DNA from: LMUY01 sp964244585
GTDB taxonomy: Bacteria > Pseudomonadota > Alphaproteobacteria > Acetobacterales > Acetobacteraceae
Assembly: GCA_964244585.1 (NCBI GenBank)
Contig: CAXTJM010000001.1
Span: 62,001 to 126,000 of the forward strand
Length of the DNA stretch: 64,000 bases
Direction: 5' to 3'
The translations under genes were made by a program, and so were the position numbers. The notes beneath the pieces were generated by a model. It was given only the letters and a program-made list of their open reading frames with translations, ran no database searches and was not told the origin of the DNA. The first letter of the stretch is position 1. Each line of letters begins with the position of its first letter. Below, piece after piece: positions 1-10,202 of the stretch.

Positions 1-299
1 AGCGCGATCCCCTTGCCCAGTCCGCTGCCCACGATCAACCCGCCGATCAGCCCCGGCCCCGTCGTGGCGGCGACGCCCCCGAGGTCGCTCATCGCCAGCC
101 CGGCTTGCCCGAGCACCTCCGTGACCAGGCCCGGCAGATGCACCAGGTGCGCGCGCGCCGCGATCTCCGGCACGACCCCGCCGAAGCAGGCATGCTCGCG
201 CTGGCTCAGCACCGCGTCCGCCAGCACCGTCCCGTCGGATGCCAGCACGGCGGCGGCCGTCTCGTCGCACGAACTCTCGATCCCCAGCACGGGACGCAT
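1..299 (-). CDS. tsaD: tRNA N6-threonylcarbamoyladenosine biosynthesis protein TsaD, N-terminal part (cut by window edge)
   Basis: About 99 N-terminal residues of TsaD, the ATP-binding Kae1/Gcp-family subunit that transfers the threonylcarbamoyl group to A37 of ANN-decoding tRNAs in the cytoplasm. The start reads MRPVLGIESSCDETAAAVL, the family's opening strand with the ESSCDET signature. It is followed by FGGVVPEIAARAHL and the GPGLIGGLIVGSGLGKG glycine-rich segment. The rest lies beyond base 1. It is divergent from hemC with only 43 bases between the start codons, an arrangement common in Alphaproteobacteria. Identification is secure; the missing C-terminus cannot be judged. Confidence 0.95.
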   Translation of the reverse strand, partial: MRPVLGIESSCDETAAAVLASDGTVLADAVLSQREHACFGGVVPEIAARAHLVHLPGLVTEVLGQAGLAMSDLGGVAATTGPGLIGGLIVGSGLGKGIA

Positions 300-342
300 C
301 GGTGGGCTTTCCAACTGTTGCCAGCGGTAATAGGACACGCGC

Positions 343-1362
343 ATGCCAGACGCGAACCCTCCCGCCGGGGTGCTGTCCCCCCGGGTCCGCCCGCACGAGC
401 GGACGCTGCCGCTGCGCGTCGGCACCCGGGGCTCTCCGCTCGCTTTGGTGCAGACCCGGACCTTCCTGCATCGCCTGCAAGGCTTCTGCCCGGTGCTGCG
501 GGGCCTGGACGTGTTCCAGGAACATGTCATCCGCACCACCGGCGACCAGGTGCAGGACCGTTCCCTGGCAGATATCGGCGGCAAAGGCCTGTTCGCGAAG
601 GAAATCCACGAGGCGCTGGCCGACCGGCGGGTGGATTTCGCGGTGCACAGCCTGAAGGACCTGGAGACGGCGCTGCCGCCCGGCATCGTGCTGGCCTGCA
701 CCTTGCGGCGGGAGGACGCGCGCGACGCGCTGATCCTCGGCCCCACCTGCGACGTGGCCGATCCGGCTGACCCGTTCGCCGCCCTGCCCGCAGGGGTCGT
801 GATCGGCACCAACTCGGTCCGCCGCCAGGCGCAGTTGCTGCATGCCCGCCCGGACCTGCGCACGACGCTGCTGCGCGGCAACGTGCAAAGCCGCATCGAC
901 AAGATCATGAACGGCGCGGCCACTGCCTCCTTCCTGGCGGTGGCCGGGCTGCGTCGGCTGGGCATCCTGGATGCGGTGCCCGCCGGGTTGGGCATCCTGC
1001 CGCTCGATCCCGACGCGATGGTGCCCTCCGCCGGCCAGGGCATCGTCGGCGTGACGGTGCGCGAGGACGACACCGACCTCCGCGAATTGCTGTCCGGCAT
1101 CGAGGACCCGCAGGCCCGCGCCGTCTCCACCGCGGAACGCGCCTTGCTGGCGCTGCTGGATGGGTCGTGCCGCACCCCGATCGGCGGCTATGCGCGCTTC
1201 CTGCCGGACCATCGGCTGCATCTGATCGGTCTCGTCGCGCGGGCGGACGGCTCCTTCCTGCTGAAGCGGAGCACCCACGGCGCGCCGGCAGACGCCGAAC
1301 GCATGGGCGCCGAACTCGGCCGCAGCCTGCGCGCCGACTCTCCCCACGACCTCTTTGAATAG
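343..1362 (+). CDS. hemC: Porphobilinogen deaminase (hydroxymethylbilane synthase)
   Basis: Cytoplasmic enzyme that joins four porphobilinogen molecules into hydroxymethylbilane for haem synthesis. The core starts with LPLRVGTRGSPLALVQT; HSLKDLE carries the catalytic aspartate, TNSVRRQAQLL and GNVQSRIDKI the substrate-binding arginines, and Cys276 in LLDGSCRTPIGGY is the attachment site of the dipyrromethane cofactor. At 339 aa it is slightly longer than usual (about 310-320) because of about 20 extra residues before the conserved core, so the true start could lie a little downstream. It overlaps hemD by 8 bases and heads the hemC-hemD-mitofilin-hemY operon. Confidence 0.96.
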   Translation: MPDANPPAGVLSPRVRPHERTLPLRVGTRGSPLALVQTRTFLHRLQGFCPVLRGLDVFQEHVIRTTGDQVQDRSLADIGGKGLFAKEIHEALADRRVDFAVHSLKDLETALPPGIVLACTLRREDARDALILGPTCDVADPADPFAALPAGVVIGTNSVRRQAQLLHARPDLRTTLLRGNVQSRIDKIMNGAATASFLAVAGLRRLGILDAVPAGLGILPLDPDAMVPSAGQGIVGVTVREDDTDLRELLSGIEDPQARAVSTAERALLALLDGSCRTPIGGYARFLPDHRLHLIGLVARADGSFLLKRSTHGAPADAERMGAELGRSLRADSPHDLFE

Positions 1363-2047
1363 GCCGTCCGTCCTGGTGACGCGGCCGGAACCGGGATGCG
1401 GCGCGACCGCCGCCCGGCTGGAACAGTCGGGCTACCGGCCGGTCTCGGCTCCGTTCCTGTCGGTCCGGCCCTGCCACACCAGCTTGCCGGCGGCAGCCGG
1501 ATTGCAGGCGGTGATCGCCGCGAGCGGCAACGCGACCGCCCTGCCCCCGAGCCATCGGGCACTGCCGCTGCTGGCGGTGGGGGATGCGACGGCCACCCGC
1601 GCCCGCGCCGCCGGCTTCACCATGGTCCATAGCGCCGGCGGCGACGCTGCCGCCTTGAGCACGCTGGCAGCCAGGCTGCTGACGCCAGGCGCCGGACCTG
1701 TCCTGCTGGCCACCGGGCGAGGCCAGGGGATGCGATTGGCGGCAGCGCTGCGGCATGACGGCTTCAGCGTGCATCGCCGGGCCGTCTATGCCGCATCTGC
1801 CATCGGCCGCTTCCCGGCCGCCGTCACGGAGGCGATCGAGGCCGGTCTGGATGCCGCCCTGTTCTTCTCCGCCGAGACCGCGCGCGTCTTCGCCCGGCTG
1901 CTGCCGGCCGGCCTGATGCCCTTGCTACGCCGCACGAAGGCGGTCGCGATCGCCCAGGGCGCCGCCGACGAATTGCGGCACTTGCCGTGGCGTGCACTCC
2001 ATGTCGCACTGCACCCAACTCAGGACGAGGTTCTGGCTCTCCTATGA
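1355..2047 (+). CDS. hemD: Uroporphyrinogen-III synthase
   Basis: Cyclises hydroxymethylbilane with inversion of ring D, the step after HemC. Sequence conservation is low in this family. The call rests on position between hemC and the mitofilin gene, length (230 aa), the opening LVTRPEPG segment and the late LFFSAETARVFARLL segment typical of the two-lobed HEM4 fold. The start is a TTG inside the end of hemC (8-base overlap); no upstream ATG is available, and MNRPSVLVTRP is a normal HemD N-terminus. The stop overlaps the next start as ATGA, so the genes are probably translationally coupled. Confidence 0.9.
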   Translation: MNRPSVLVTRPEPGCGATAARLEQSGYRPVSAPFLSVRPCHTSLPAAAGLQAVIAASGNATALPPSHRALPLLAVGDATATRARAAGFTMVHSAGGDAAALSTLAARLLTPGAGPVLLATGRGQGMRLAAALRHDGFSVHRRAVYAASAIGRFPAAVTEAIEAGLDAALFFSAETARVFARLLPAGLMPLLRRTKAVAIAQGAADELRHLPWRALHVALHPTQDEVLALL

Positions 2048-3135
2048 CCGACGAGACTGCACATGCCATGGGTGAACCCCCCGCCCACGCCCCGCGTGAC
2101 CCGGTCGTCGAGCCGATGGCCGAAGTGCCGCCCTTGGCGGGCGAGCCGCATCCGGCTTCGGCTGCGCTTGGAAGGGACCGCTCCGCGCCGCTTCTGGCCG
2201 CGATGGCGGTGCTGGCCCTGGTCGTCGTGATCGGCGGCTACCTGCTCTGGCAGCGTGGTGCCGGATCGGCGGATCAGGTGACGCAGTTGCAGGGCCAACT
2301 CGGCACGATCCAAGGCCAACTCGCCGCCATGCAGGGCCGCGTGGAGAAGCTGGAGGCTCGGCCGTTGCCCGTGCCGCCACCACCACCGGCGGACCTGCGG
2401 CCGATCGAACAGCGGCTGACCAGCCTGGAGCAGAAGCCGCCGCCGCAGGCGCAACTGGACGGGGCAGGCCAGGACCAGATCGCCGCGGTGTCCAGCCGGA
2501 TCGACGGCGTCGCCGCGCGGCAGAATCAGCTTGGCACGACCGAGCAGGCCGATGTCCTGAAACTGGGGACTGCCCAGCAGGCCGACATCGCGAAGCTGAA
2601 CGAGCAGATCGCCAGCCTCACCACGCAGATGGCGACCGTGACCAAGGCTGGCAGCGCCATCGCCAGCCTGGCGGACCGGCAGGCCCGCACGGCACGGCTG
2701 CAAATGGCGAACGTGTCGCTGCAATCGGGCAAGCCGCTCGGCGACATTCCCGGCGCGCCGGCCGCCCTGGCGCAGTTCGCCACGAAGGCGCCGCCAACCG
2801 AAGCCTCGCTGCGCCTGTCCTTCGACGCCGCGGCAAACGGCGCACATGCGGCCGGGCAGCCGCCGAAGGAGACGACGCCGTTCCTCACCCGGATGTGGGA
2901 CAGGGCGCAGTCCGGCCTGACCGTGCGGGAGGGCGACCGGATCATCGTCGGCGACGCCGTCTCCGGCGTGCTGGAGCATTCGCGGCATTTGCTGGATGCG
3001 GGCGATCTGCCCGGCGCCGTCGCGGCGTTGGACGGGTTGGCCGGACCGGCGGCAGCCGCCATGGCGCCCTGGCGGGCGCAGGCGCAGTCCCTGCTGGACG
3101 CACGCGCCGCGCTGATCTCGGCGGCGAACGGCTGA
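2044..3135 (+). CDS. Mitofilin/Mic60-like inner-membrane protein
   Basis: A 363-residue bitopic membrane protein. A proline/alanine-rich N-terminal tail of about 49 residues is followed by one transmembrane helix (about 50-69, AMAVLALVVVIGGYLLW), a glutamine-rich predicted coiled coil (about 75-220) and a C-terminal helical domain. This layout and the position between hemD and hemY are characteristic of alphaproteobacterial homologues of the mitochondrial crista protein Mic60, which are linked to inner-membrane shaping. The C-terminal region (about 225-363) corresponds to the mitofilin signature region by position. The start is ATG 2044, overlapping the hemD stop. Role in this organism is inferred from the family. 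Confidence 0.85.
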   Translation: MTDETAHAMGEPPAHAPRDPVVEPMAEVPPLAGEPHPASAALGRDRSAPLLAAMAVLALVVVIGGYLLWQRGAGSADQVTQLQGQLGTIQGQLAAMQGRVEKLEARPLPVPPPPPADLRPIEQRLTSLEQKPPPQAQLDGAGQDQIAAVSSRIDGVAARQNQLGTTEQADVLKLGTAQQADIAKLNEQIASLTTQMATVTKAGSAIASLADRQARTARLQMANVSLQSGKPLGDIPGAPAALAQFATKAPPTEASLRLSFDAAANGAHAAGQPPKETTPFLTRMWDRAQSGLTVREGDRIIVGDAVSGVLEHSRHLLDAGDLPGAVAALDGLAGPAAAAMAPWRAQAQSLLDARAALISAANG

Positions 3136-4421
3136 TGCGCCGCGTCATCGTCTTCCTGCTGGTCACCGCGATCCTGGTCGCGTTCGCGTGGTGGCTGGCG
3201 GGCCTACCGGGCACGGTGGGCGCCACGGTCGGCGACGTCTCCATCAACATGGCCACCTCGTGGGCGGTGCTGGCGCTGCTGGTCCTCTTGGCGGTCGCCT
3301 ACCTCGTCATACGCCTGCTGGCGATGATCGTTCGGCTGCCCGGCCGCACCCGGCGCATGCAAGGGGAACGGGCGCGCAAGCAAGGCTCAGACGCAGTGAC
3401 CCGCACCCTGCTGGCGTTGGCGGGGGGCGATGCCGACACGGCCAGGCGGCAGGCCCAGCGCAGCCGCGCCCTGCTGGGTGACACTCCGCAGACCCTGTTG
3501 CTGGCAGCCTATGCCGGGCGGCAGGCAGGCCAGACGGAGGAAGCGAACGCGGCGTTCAACCTGCTTGCCGGCCGCAAGGACGCGGCGTTCCTGGGATTGC
3601 GTGGGCTGCTGCAAGGCGCCATCGGCCGCGGCGACTGGACCGAAGCCAATGCGCTGGCACGGCAGGCGGAGGAGGTGAACCCGGGCGCTCCCTGGCTGCA
3701 GACGGAGCGGGCGCGCCTGGCCATGCAAGGCGGCCACTGGAAGGGAGCCCTGGCGTTGGCGAGCCCGGGCGATCCGGTGGCCGCGCTCGGGGTGGCTGCC
3801 GCCGGGTCGGAAGCCGACCCGGGCGAGGCGCGGCGCCTGGCCAAGCAGGCCTGGCAGTCGGAGCCGGGCTTCGCCCCGGCGGCGCTGCTGTATGCGCATC
3901 TGCTGCGTGACGGCGGCAAGGAGAAGAAGGCGCTCGAGGTGCTGCGGGTCAGTTGGGGCCAGGCGCCGCATCCCGCCCTGGCGGAGGCGTACCTGGCGAC
4001 CAGCCCGAGTGCGGCGGTTCGTGCCTCGCGGGTGGAGAGCCTGGCGGCGGCTGCACCCGGCCATGCGGAAACCGACCTGCTGCGCGCCCGGGCCGCCCTG
4101 GAGTCCCACCAATTCCCGGATGCACGCCGCCACGGCGAAGCGGCCCTGTCGGGCGGGCTGACGCAACGCCGGGTGTGGCTGCTGCTGGCCGATATAGGGG
4201 AACGGGAAGGCGATGCCGTCGCGACGTCAGACGCATTGCACCAGGCCGCCTCGGCCGAGCCGGACCCGCACTGGCGCTGCGACAATTGCGGGGCGGCGCA
4301 TGACAGTTGGCACATGGTCTGCAGCAAGTGCGACGCGACGGGACGCATCCATTGGGGCACCACTGCCGATGGCTCCACCCGGCCTCAACCCACCGGGTCG
4401 AGCGATCCGATCCTGCCATGA
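3135..4421 (+). CDS. hemY: HemY-type membrane TPR protein with C-terminal zinc ribbon
   Basis: A 428-residue inner-membrane protein with two N-terminal transmembrane helices (about 3-22 and 38-67), a long helical TPR-like repeat region, and a C-terminal CxxC-x10-CxxC zinc ribbon (Cys382, Cys385, Cys396, Cys399). This is the HemY_N/TPR protein found in hem operons, not the protoporphyrinogen oxidase also called HemY in Gram-positive bacteria. Its exact biochemical role is unsettled. The zinc ribbon resembles the rubredoxin-type end of LapB. The start codon shares bases with the mitofilin stop (TGATG). Confidence 0.9.
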   Translation: MRRVIVFLLVTAILVAFAWWLAGLPGTVGATVGDVSINMATSWAVLALLVLLAVAYLVIRLLAMIVRLPGRTRRMQGERARKQGSDAVTRTLLALAGGDADTARRQAQRSRALLGDTPQTLLLAAYAGRQAGQTEEANAAFNLLAGRKDAAFLGLRGLLQGAIGRGDWTEANALARQAEEVNPGAPWLQTERARLAMQGGHWKGALALASPGDPVAALGVAAAGSEADPGEARRLAKQAWQSEPGFAPAALLYAHLLRDGGKEKKALEVLRVSWGQAPHPALAEAYLATSPSAAVRASRVESLAAAAPGHAETDLLRARAALESHQFPDARRHGEAALSGGLTQRRVWLLLADIGEREGDAVATSDALHQAASAEPDPHWRCDNCGAAHDSWHMVCSKCDATGRIHWGTTADGSTRPQPTGSSDPILP

Positions 4422-4431
4422 CGGCGAAAGG

Positions 4432-6153
4432 CTAGGCGACTTCCCCGAACTGTGCCGCATGGAGGCGGTGGTAGGCGCCGCCTGCTGCCAGCAACTCGGC
4501 GTGCCGGCCCTGCTCGGCCACGCCGGCGCGGTCCACTACGACGATCCGGTCGGCGTTGCGGATCGTGGGAAGGCGATGCGCGATCACCAGGGTCGTGCGT
4601 CCGATCGCCAGGGCTGCCAGCGCAGCCTGGACCGCCCGTTCGGTCTCGCTGTCCAGCGCGCTGGTCGCCTCGTCCAGGATCAGGATCGGCGGGTTCTTCA
4701 GGAACATGCGCGCGATCGCCAGGCGCTGCTTCTGCCCGCCCGACAGCTTCACCCCGCGCTCGCCGATCAGCGTGTCCAATCCTGCCGGCAGTGAGCGGAT
4801 GACGCCGTCCAGCTGGGCCCGCCGCGCCGCGTCGAGGATATCGGCCTCCGGCGCGTCCAGTCGGCCATACGCGATGTTGTCCCGCAAGGTGCCGCCGAAC
4901 AGGAACACGTCCTGCTGCACGATGCCGATCTGGCCCCGCAGCGAGGCGAGCGTCATGTCGCGTATGTCGGTTCCATCGATCGTGATGCGGCCGGACTGCA
5001 TTTCGTAGAACCGCGGCAGGAGCGAGCACAGCGTGGTCTTGCCCGCTCCGGAGGGACCGACGAAGGCCACCGTCTCCCCCGCGGCGACCGCCAGGTCCAC
5101 CTCCCGCAGCACGGTCGGGCCGTCGCCATAGCCGAACGTGACGTGCTCGAACCGGATATCGCCGCGCAACGGGCCTGCGGCGACGGCGCCGGGCGCGTCC
5201 ACGATATCGGGCTCGACGTCCAGCAGCTCGGTGTAGCGGCGGAAGCCGGCGATCCCCTTGGGATAGGTCTCCAGCACGCCGTTGATCTTGTCGACCGGGC
5301 GCAGGAACACGCCGACCAGCAGCAGGAACGAGACGAACCCGCCCTCCGACAACTGGCCGTGCAGCACGAACCAGGTGCCCGCCACCATCACCACCATCTG
5401 CGTCAACCGCATGCCCAGATAGGTGATGGAGGAGGACGCGGCCATCAGGCGGTAGGCCTGCAGCTTGGTGCGGCGGTATTGCGCGTTGTCCACCGCAAAC
5501 AGCCGGCGCTCATGCTCCTCGTTGGCGAAGGCCTGCACTACTCGCATGCCGCCGACGTTCTGCTCAATACGGGCATTGAAGGCGCCGACCTGGCCGAACA
5601 GCGCCCGGAAGTTCCGCGTCATGCGGGACCCGTAGCGCGAGGACAGGATGGCCACCACGGGGGTGATGATGGTCGTCAGCAAGGCCAGCCGGGTGTTGAT
5701 CGTGAACATCAGGGCGAAAGCGCCCAGGAAGGTCATGACCGCCAGGAACAGGTCCTCCGGGCCGTGATGCGCGACTTCGCCCACATCCTCCAGATCCTTG
5801 GTGATGTGGGTGATGAGGTTGCCGGTCTTGCTGTTGTCGTAGAACGAGAAGGACAGCTTCTGCAGGTGGTCGAAGGCCCGGCGCCGCATCTCCGTCTCGA
5901 TGTTGATGCCGAGCAGGTGACCCCAATACACCACCACCGCCGTCAACCCGGTATTGGCCAGGTAGACCAGCAGCAGGACGGCCGAGGCCAGCAGGATGAC
6001 GAACCAATCGCGGCCCGGCAGAAGCTGGTCGACGAAGGCCCGCACCGCCATGGGGAAGCCGAGTTCCAGCAGCCCGGACACGACGGCGCAGCCGAAATCG
6101 AGCGCGAACAAGCCGCGGTGCGGCCGGTAGTAGGCAAAGAAGCGTCGCAACAT
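4432..6153 (-). CDS. ABC exporter, fused permease/ATPase (MsbA/MdlB type)
   Basis: A 573-residue half-transporter expected to work as a homodimer in the inner membrane. The first 310 residues form a six-helix ABC transmembrane type-1 domain. The ATPase follows, with Walker A GPSGAGKT near residue 365, signature LSGGQKQR near 467, Walker B ILILDEATSALD near 488 and the H-loop IAHRL. Substrate cannot be read from sequence; lipid or drug export are usual for this group. ATG 6153 (MLRRFFAYYRPHRG) is preferred over an upstream in-frame start at 6204, because the family begins with this FxxYxRPHR segment. It is divergent from the tetR-phaZ operon and shares its operator-bearing intergenic region. 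Confidence 0.9.
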   Translation of the reverse strand: MLRRFFAYYRPHRGLFALDFGCAVVSGLLELGFPMAVRAFVDQLLPGRDWFVILLASAVLLLVYLANTGLTAVVVYWGHLLGINIETEMRRRAFDHLQKLSFSFYDNSKTGNLITHITKDLEDVGEVAHHGPEDLFLAVMTFLGAFALMFTINTRLALLTTIITPVVAILSSRYGSRMTRNFRALFGQVGAFNARIEQNVGGMRVVQAFANEEHERRLFAVDNAQYRRTKLQAYRLMAASSSITYLGMRLTQMVVMVAGTWFVLHGQLSEGGFVSFLLLVGVFLRPVDKINGVLETYPKGIAGFRRYTELLDVEPDIVDAPGAVAAGPLRGDIRFEHVTFGYGDGPTVLREVDLAVAAGETVAFVGPSGAGKTTLCSLLPRFYEMQSGRITIDGTDIRDMTLASLRGQIGIVQQDVFLFGGTLRDNIAYGRLDAPEADILDAARRAQLDGVIRSLPAGLDTLIGERGVKLSGGQKQRLAIARMFLKNPPILILDEATSALDSETERAVQAALAALAIGRTTLVIAHRLPTIRNADRIVVVDRAGVAEQGRHAELLAAGGAYHRLHAAQFGEVA

Positions 6154-6257
6154 CGCGCCTTGTAGCCAGCCACGGGCCAGAACGATAGCGCACCGCCCAG
6201 CCATGTTGCACGGGCAGCCCCGGGTCCCAGCTGGTGCAGCGAATCAATCCTGGCCAA

Positions 6258-6272
6258 CGCTGCAGCGCAGCA
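6258..6272. promoter_or_regulatory. PhaR-like box upstream of tetR-phaZ
   Basis: Contains CTGC-AGC-GCAG (6260-6270), matching the CTGC-N3-GCAG half-site pair described for alphaproteobacterial PhaR repressors. Bases 6260-6273 are identical to 27530-27543 upstream of the phasin gene. It lies about 50 bases upstream of the tetR start. The core pattern alone occurs by chance in GC-rich DNA (for example a CTGC-N4-GCAG match inside the ABC exporter gene near 4615), so the call depends on position and the longer identity. Confidence 0.55.
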
Positions 6273-6286
6273 TTAACGTGCTTTTC

Positions 6287-6304
6287 ACCAAACGATTGTT
6301 TGGT
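6287..6304. promoter_or_regulatory. Probable TetR operator (ACCAAAC-GATT-GTTTGGT)
   Basis: A perfect 7-4-7 inverted repeat just upstream of the tetR gene and between it and the divergent ABC exporter. Size, symmetry and position fit an autoregulatory TetR-family site that would also control phaZ. The in-frame TTG at 6304 overlaps this repeat, which argues for translation starting at ATG 6322. Confidence 0.75.
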
Positions 6305-6321
6305 TGCAGGATGGGTGCCCC

Positions 6322-6927
6322 ATGCCATTGGATAGTGCGAAGCCGGATAGCCGCCGCAACGAGATCGTCCAGCATGCCACCGTGCTATTTGGCGCGCGGG
6401 GCTTCGACCGGACGTCGATCCGCGACATCGCGTCCGCCGTGGGCATGCTGCCGGGATCGGTTTACTACCACTTCGCCTCCAAGGAGGCGCTGCTCGCCGC
6501 CGTGTACGCCGAGGCGATCGATCGTTCGATCGCCCAGGTGGAGGCGGCCGTCGCCCGGCACGCCGATCCGTGGGACAGGCTGGAGGCGGCGGCCGCGGCG
6601 CATCTTTGCCTGTTGCTGGCCGAGGGCGCGCTGGCCGCGGTGGTGGTGGACGGCCCCCAGCAGAGCAGCGCCGCCCGGACCGAACTGGTCGAGCAGCGCG
6701 ACCGCTACGAAGCCGTGTTCCGCGGCCTCGTCGCCGAGATCCGCCTGCCGCCAGGCGTCCGGCCCGCTCCGTTCCGCCTCGCCTTGCTGGGCGCCCTGAA
6801 CTGGGCGCTCACCTGGTACCGGGCGGGCGGCGACCCGCCGGAGGTCGTGGCGCGCGACCTGTTTGCCGTCTTCCGTGCCAGCCAACCATCCGCGACGTCC
6901 AGTGGGAGCCATCGGGGCCAGTCATGA
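6322..6927 (+). CDS. TetR-family regulator next to PHB depolymerase
   Basis: A 201-residue one-component repressor. The N-terminal HTH (about 12-55) contains the characteristic segment TSIRDIASAVGMLPGSVYYHF, followed by a variable helical ligand-binding domain. A perfect palindrome lies 18-35 bases before the start, consistent with autorepression. Its stop overlaps the phaZ start as ATGA, so it is cotranscribed with and probably controls PHB mobilisation; the divergent ABC exporter may also respond. The ligand is unknown; acyl-CoA or a PHA metabolite is a guess from context. Confidence 0.88.
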   Translation: MPLDSAKPDSRRNEIVQHATVLFGARGFDRTSIRDIASAVGMLPGSVYYHFASKEALLAAVYAEAIDRSIAQVEAAVARHADPWDRLEAAAAAHLCLLLAEGALAAVVVDGPQQSSAARTELVEQRDRYEAVFRGLVAEIRLPPGVRPAPFRLALLGALNWALTWYRAGGDPPEVVARDLFAVFRASQPSATSSGSHRGQS

Positions 6928-8138
6928 TGCTTTATCAAATGTATGACTTCCAGCGCCTGGCGCTGCAACCGATGCGCGCCATGGTCACGGGCGCGCTGTC
7001 GATGATGCACAACCCGATGTGGGACAACCCGTTGGGCCGGGTGACGACGGCGGCGCTCGACAGCTTCGAGCATACCACCCGCACCTTCGTGAAGCCGGCC
7101 TTCGGCCACACCGCGACCGTGATCGACGGCGAACCGGTGGAAATCATGGAGGAGGTGGCGTTGCGCCTGCCCTGGTGCGACCTGCTGCATTTCAAGCGGA
7201 CGGCGCACCGGCCGAACGATCCGACCCTGCTGATCGTGGCGCCGATGTCCGGCCATTTCGCCACGCTGCTGCGCGGCACCGTCGAGGCCTTCCTGCCCGA
7301 CCACGAAGTCTACATCACCGATTGGCAGGATGCGAAGGACATGCCGGTCACGGCGATGGGCTTCGACCTGGACGACTACATCGACTACATCCAGGCGTTT
7401 TGCACACATCTGGGACCGCAGACGCACATGCTTGCCGTGTGCCAGCCTGCCGTGCCGGTGCTGGCGAGCACGGCGCTGATGAACGCCGACGCGAACGGCC
7501 TCGCCCCGCGGTCCATCACGCTGATCGGCGGCCCGATCGATACCCGGGAAGCGCCCACCGAGGTCAACCGCTTCGCCAAGCAGCATGACATCGACTGGTT
7601 CAAGAACAACGTCATCCACCAGGTGCCGTTCGGCCATGCCGGATTCCTGCGGCCGGTCTACCCGGGCTTCGTACAGCTTGCCGGCTTCATGGCGATGAAC
7701 CTCGGCCGCCACATGGAGGCGCACTACCAGATGTTCGCCCATCTGGTGGACGGCGATGGCGAGCCGCTGGCCGCAAAACGCGCCTTCTACGACGAGTATC
7801 GCTCGGTGATGGACCTGTCGGCCGAGTTCTACCTGCAGACCATCCGCGCCGTGTTCCAGGAGCATCTGCTGCCCCGCGGGCTGCTGGTGTCGCGCGACCG
7901 CCTGGTCGACCCGGCAGCCATCACGCGCACCGCCATCATGACGGTGGAAGGCGAGCGCGACGACATCTCCGGCCTGGGCCAGACCCGCGTGACGCACGCC
8001 CTGACGCCCCATCTGGCGGAGGACAAGCACGAGCATTGGGAGCAGGCGAAGGTCGGCCATTACGGCCTGTTCAACGGCGCCCGCTTCCGCAACGAGATCG
8101 CCCCGCGGATCAAGGCCTTCGTCGCCAGGCACGATTGA
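6924..8138 (+). CDS. phaZ: Intracellular poly(3-hydroxybutyrate) depolymerase
   Basis: A 404-residue alpha/beta-hydrolase of the PhaZ1 type that thiolyses or hydrolyses native PHB granules in the cytoplasm. Instead of GxSxG it has a cysteine nucleophile in AVCQPAVP (Cys173). Asp346 and His379 complete the triad, with nearly the same spacing as the Cys183/Asp355/His388 triad of the Ralstonia eutropha enzyme. It has no signal peptide, as expected for granule-bound enzymes. It starts at ATG 6924 inside the tetR stop. The acyl-CoA ligase downstream and the phasin at 27.6 kb fit PHA metabolism. Confidence 0.93.
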   Translation: MMLYQMYDFQRLALQPMRAMVTGALSMMHNPMWDNPLGRVTTAALDSFEHTTRTFVKPAFGHTATVIDGEPVEIMEEVALRLPWCDLLHFKRTAHRPNDPTLLIVAPMSGHFATLLRGTVEAFLPDHEVYITDWQDAKDMPVTAMGFDLDDYIDYIQAFCTHLGPQTHMLAVCQPAVPVLASTALMNADANGLAPRSITLIGGPIDTREAPTEVNRFAKQHDIDWFKNNVIHQVPFGHAGFLRPVYPGFVQLAGFMAMNLGRHMEAHYQMFAHLVDGDGEPLAAKRAFYDEYRSVMDLSAEFYLQTIRAVFQEHLLPRGLLVSRDRLVDPAAITRTAIMTVEGERDDISGLGQTRVTHALTPHLAEDKHEHWEQAKVGHYGLFNGARFRNEIAPRIKAFVARHD

Positions 8139-8188
8139 GCCCGCGGCCACCATAGGCCCTCTCCGATTTGGCAGGGGCCAAAAGGGCT

Positions 8189-8218
8189 TTGCCGGGCGGC
8201 TGAAAACCACACTATGAT
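8189..8218 (+). promoter_or_regulatory. Putative sigma-70 promoter for the acyl-CoA ligase
   Basis: TTGCCG (8189-8194) and TATGAT (8213-8218) are separated by 18 bases and lie 40 bases before the chosen start. The -10 element covers an upstream in-frame ATG at 8214, which supports starting the protein at 8259. Seen by eye only. Confidence 0.45.
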
Positions 8219-8258
8219 TCCGCATCAACGCCGGGCCGAACCTGGCGAAGGGGGAATC

Positions 8259-9953
<1,695 letters not shown>

Positions 9954-9955
9954 CC

Positions 9956-10186
9956 ATGAAGTCGATCGTAGCCCTTGCCTGCACGCTGGTCGTTGCGGGT
10001 CTTGCCTTGCCGGTGTCCGCCAATGCGGCCGGGTGCGCGTCCGGTGCGGCCGTCGGGGGCGTTGCCGGGCACGTTGCCGGGCATCACGCCCTGTTGGGGG
10101 CTGCGGCCGGCTGCGCCGTCGGCCATCACGAAAAGAACAAGCAGAACGCGGCAGCCGCGGCCTCTCCCGCCGCGAAATCCCAGTGA
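9956..10186 (+). CDS. Small secreted glycine-zipper protein, copy 1
   Basis: A 76-residue protein with a clear Sec signal peptide (MKSIVALACTLVVAGLALPVSANA). The short mature part holds a Gly/Ala-rich hydrophobic segment framed by two cysteines and histidine pairs (GC..GAAVGGVAGH..GHH..LGAAAGCAVGHH), then a polar alanine-rich tail. It starts 2 bases after the ligase stop, with TTGGAG as ribosome site. Copy 2 follows directly. Function unknown; glycine zippers usually associate with membranes, and a cysteine pair in the periplasm could form a disulphide. Confidence 0.8.
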   Translation: MKSIVALACTLVVAGLALPVSANAAGCASGAAVGGVAGHVAGHHALLGAAAGCAVGHHEKNKQNAAAAASPAAKSQ

Positions 10187-10202
10187 CACGAGGCCGGCAC
10201 CG

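Noticed and set aside
905..1774. Long open frame antisense to hemC-hemD
   Set aside because: Arg/Gly/Pro-rich composition with no family resemblance; a shadow frame of GC-rich genes.
4611..4626. Another CTGC-N4-GCAG match to the PhaR pattern
   Set aside because: It lies inside the ABC exporter coding sequence and lacks the longer shared identity; expected by chance in GC-rich DNA.
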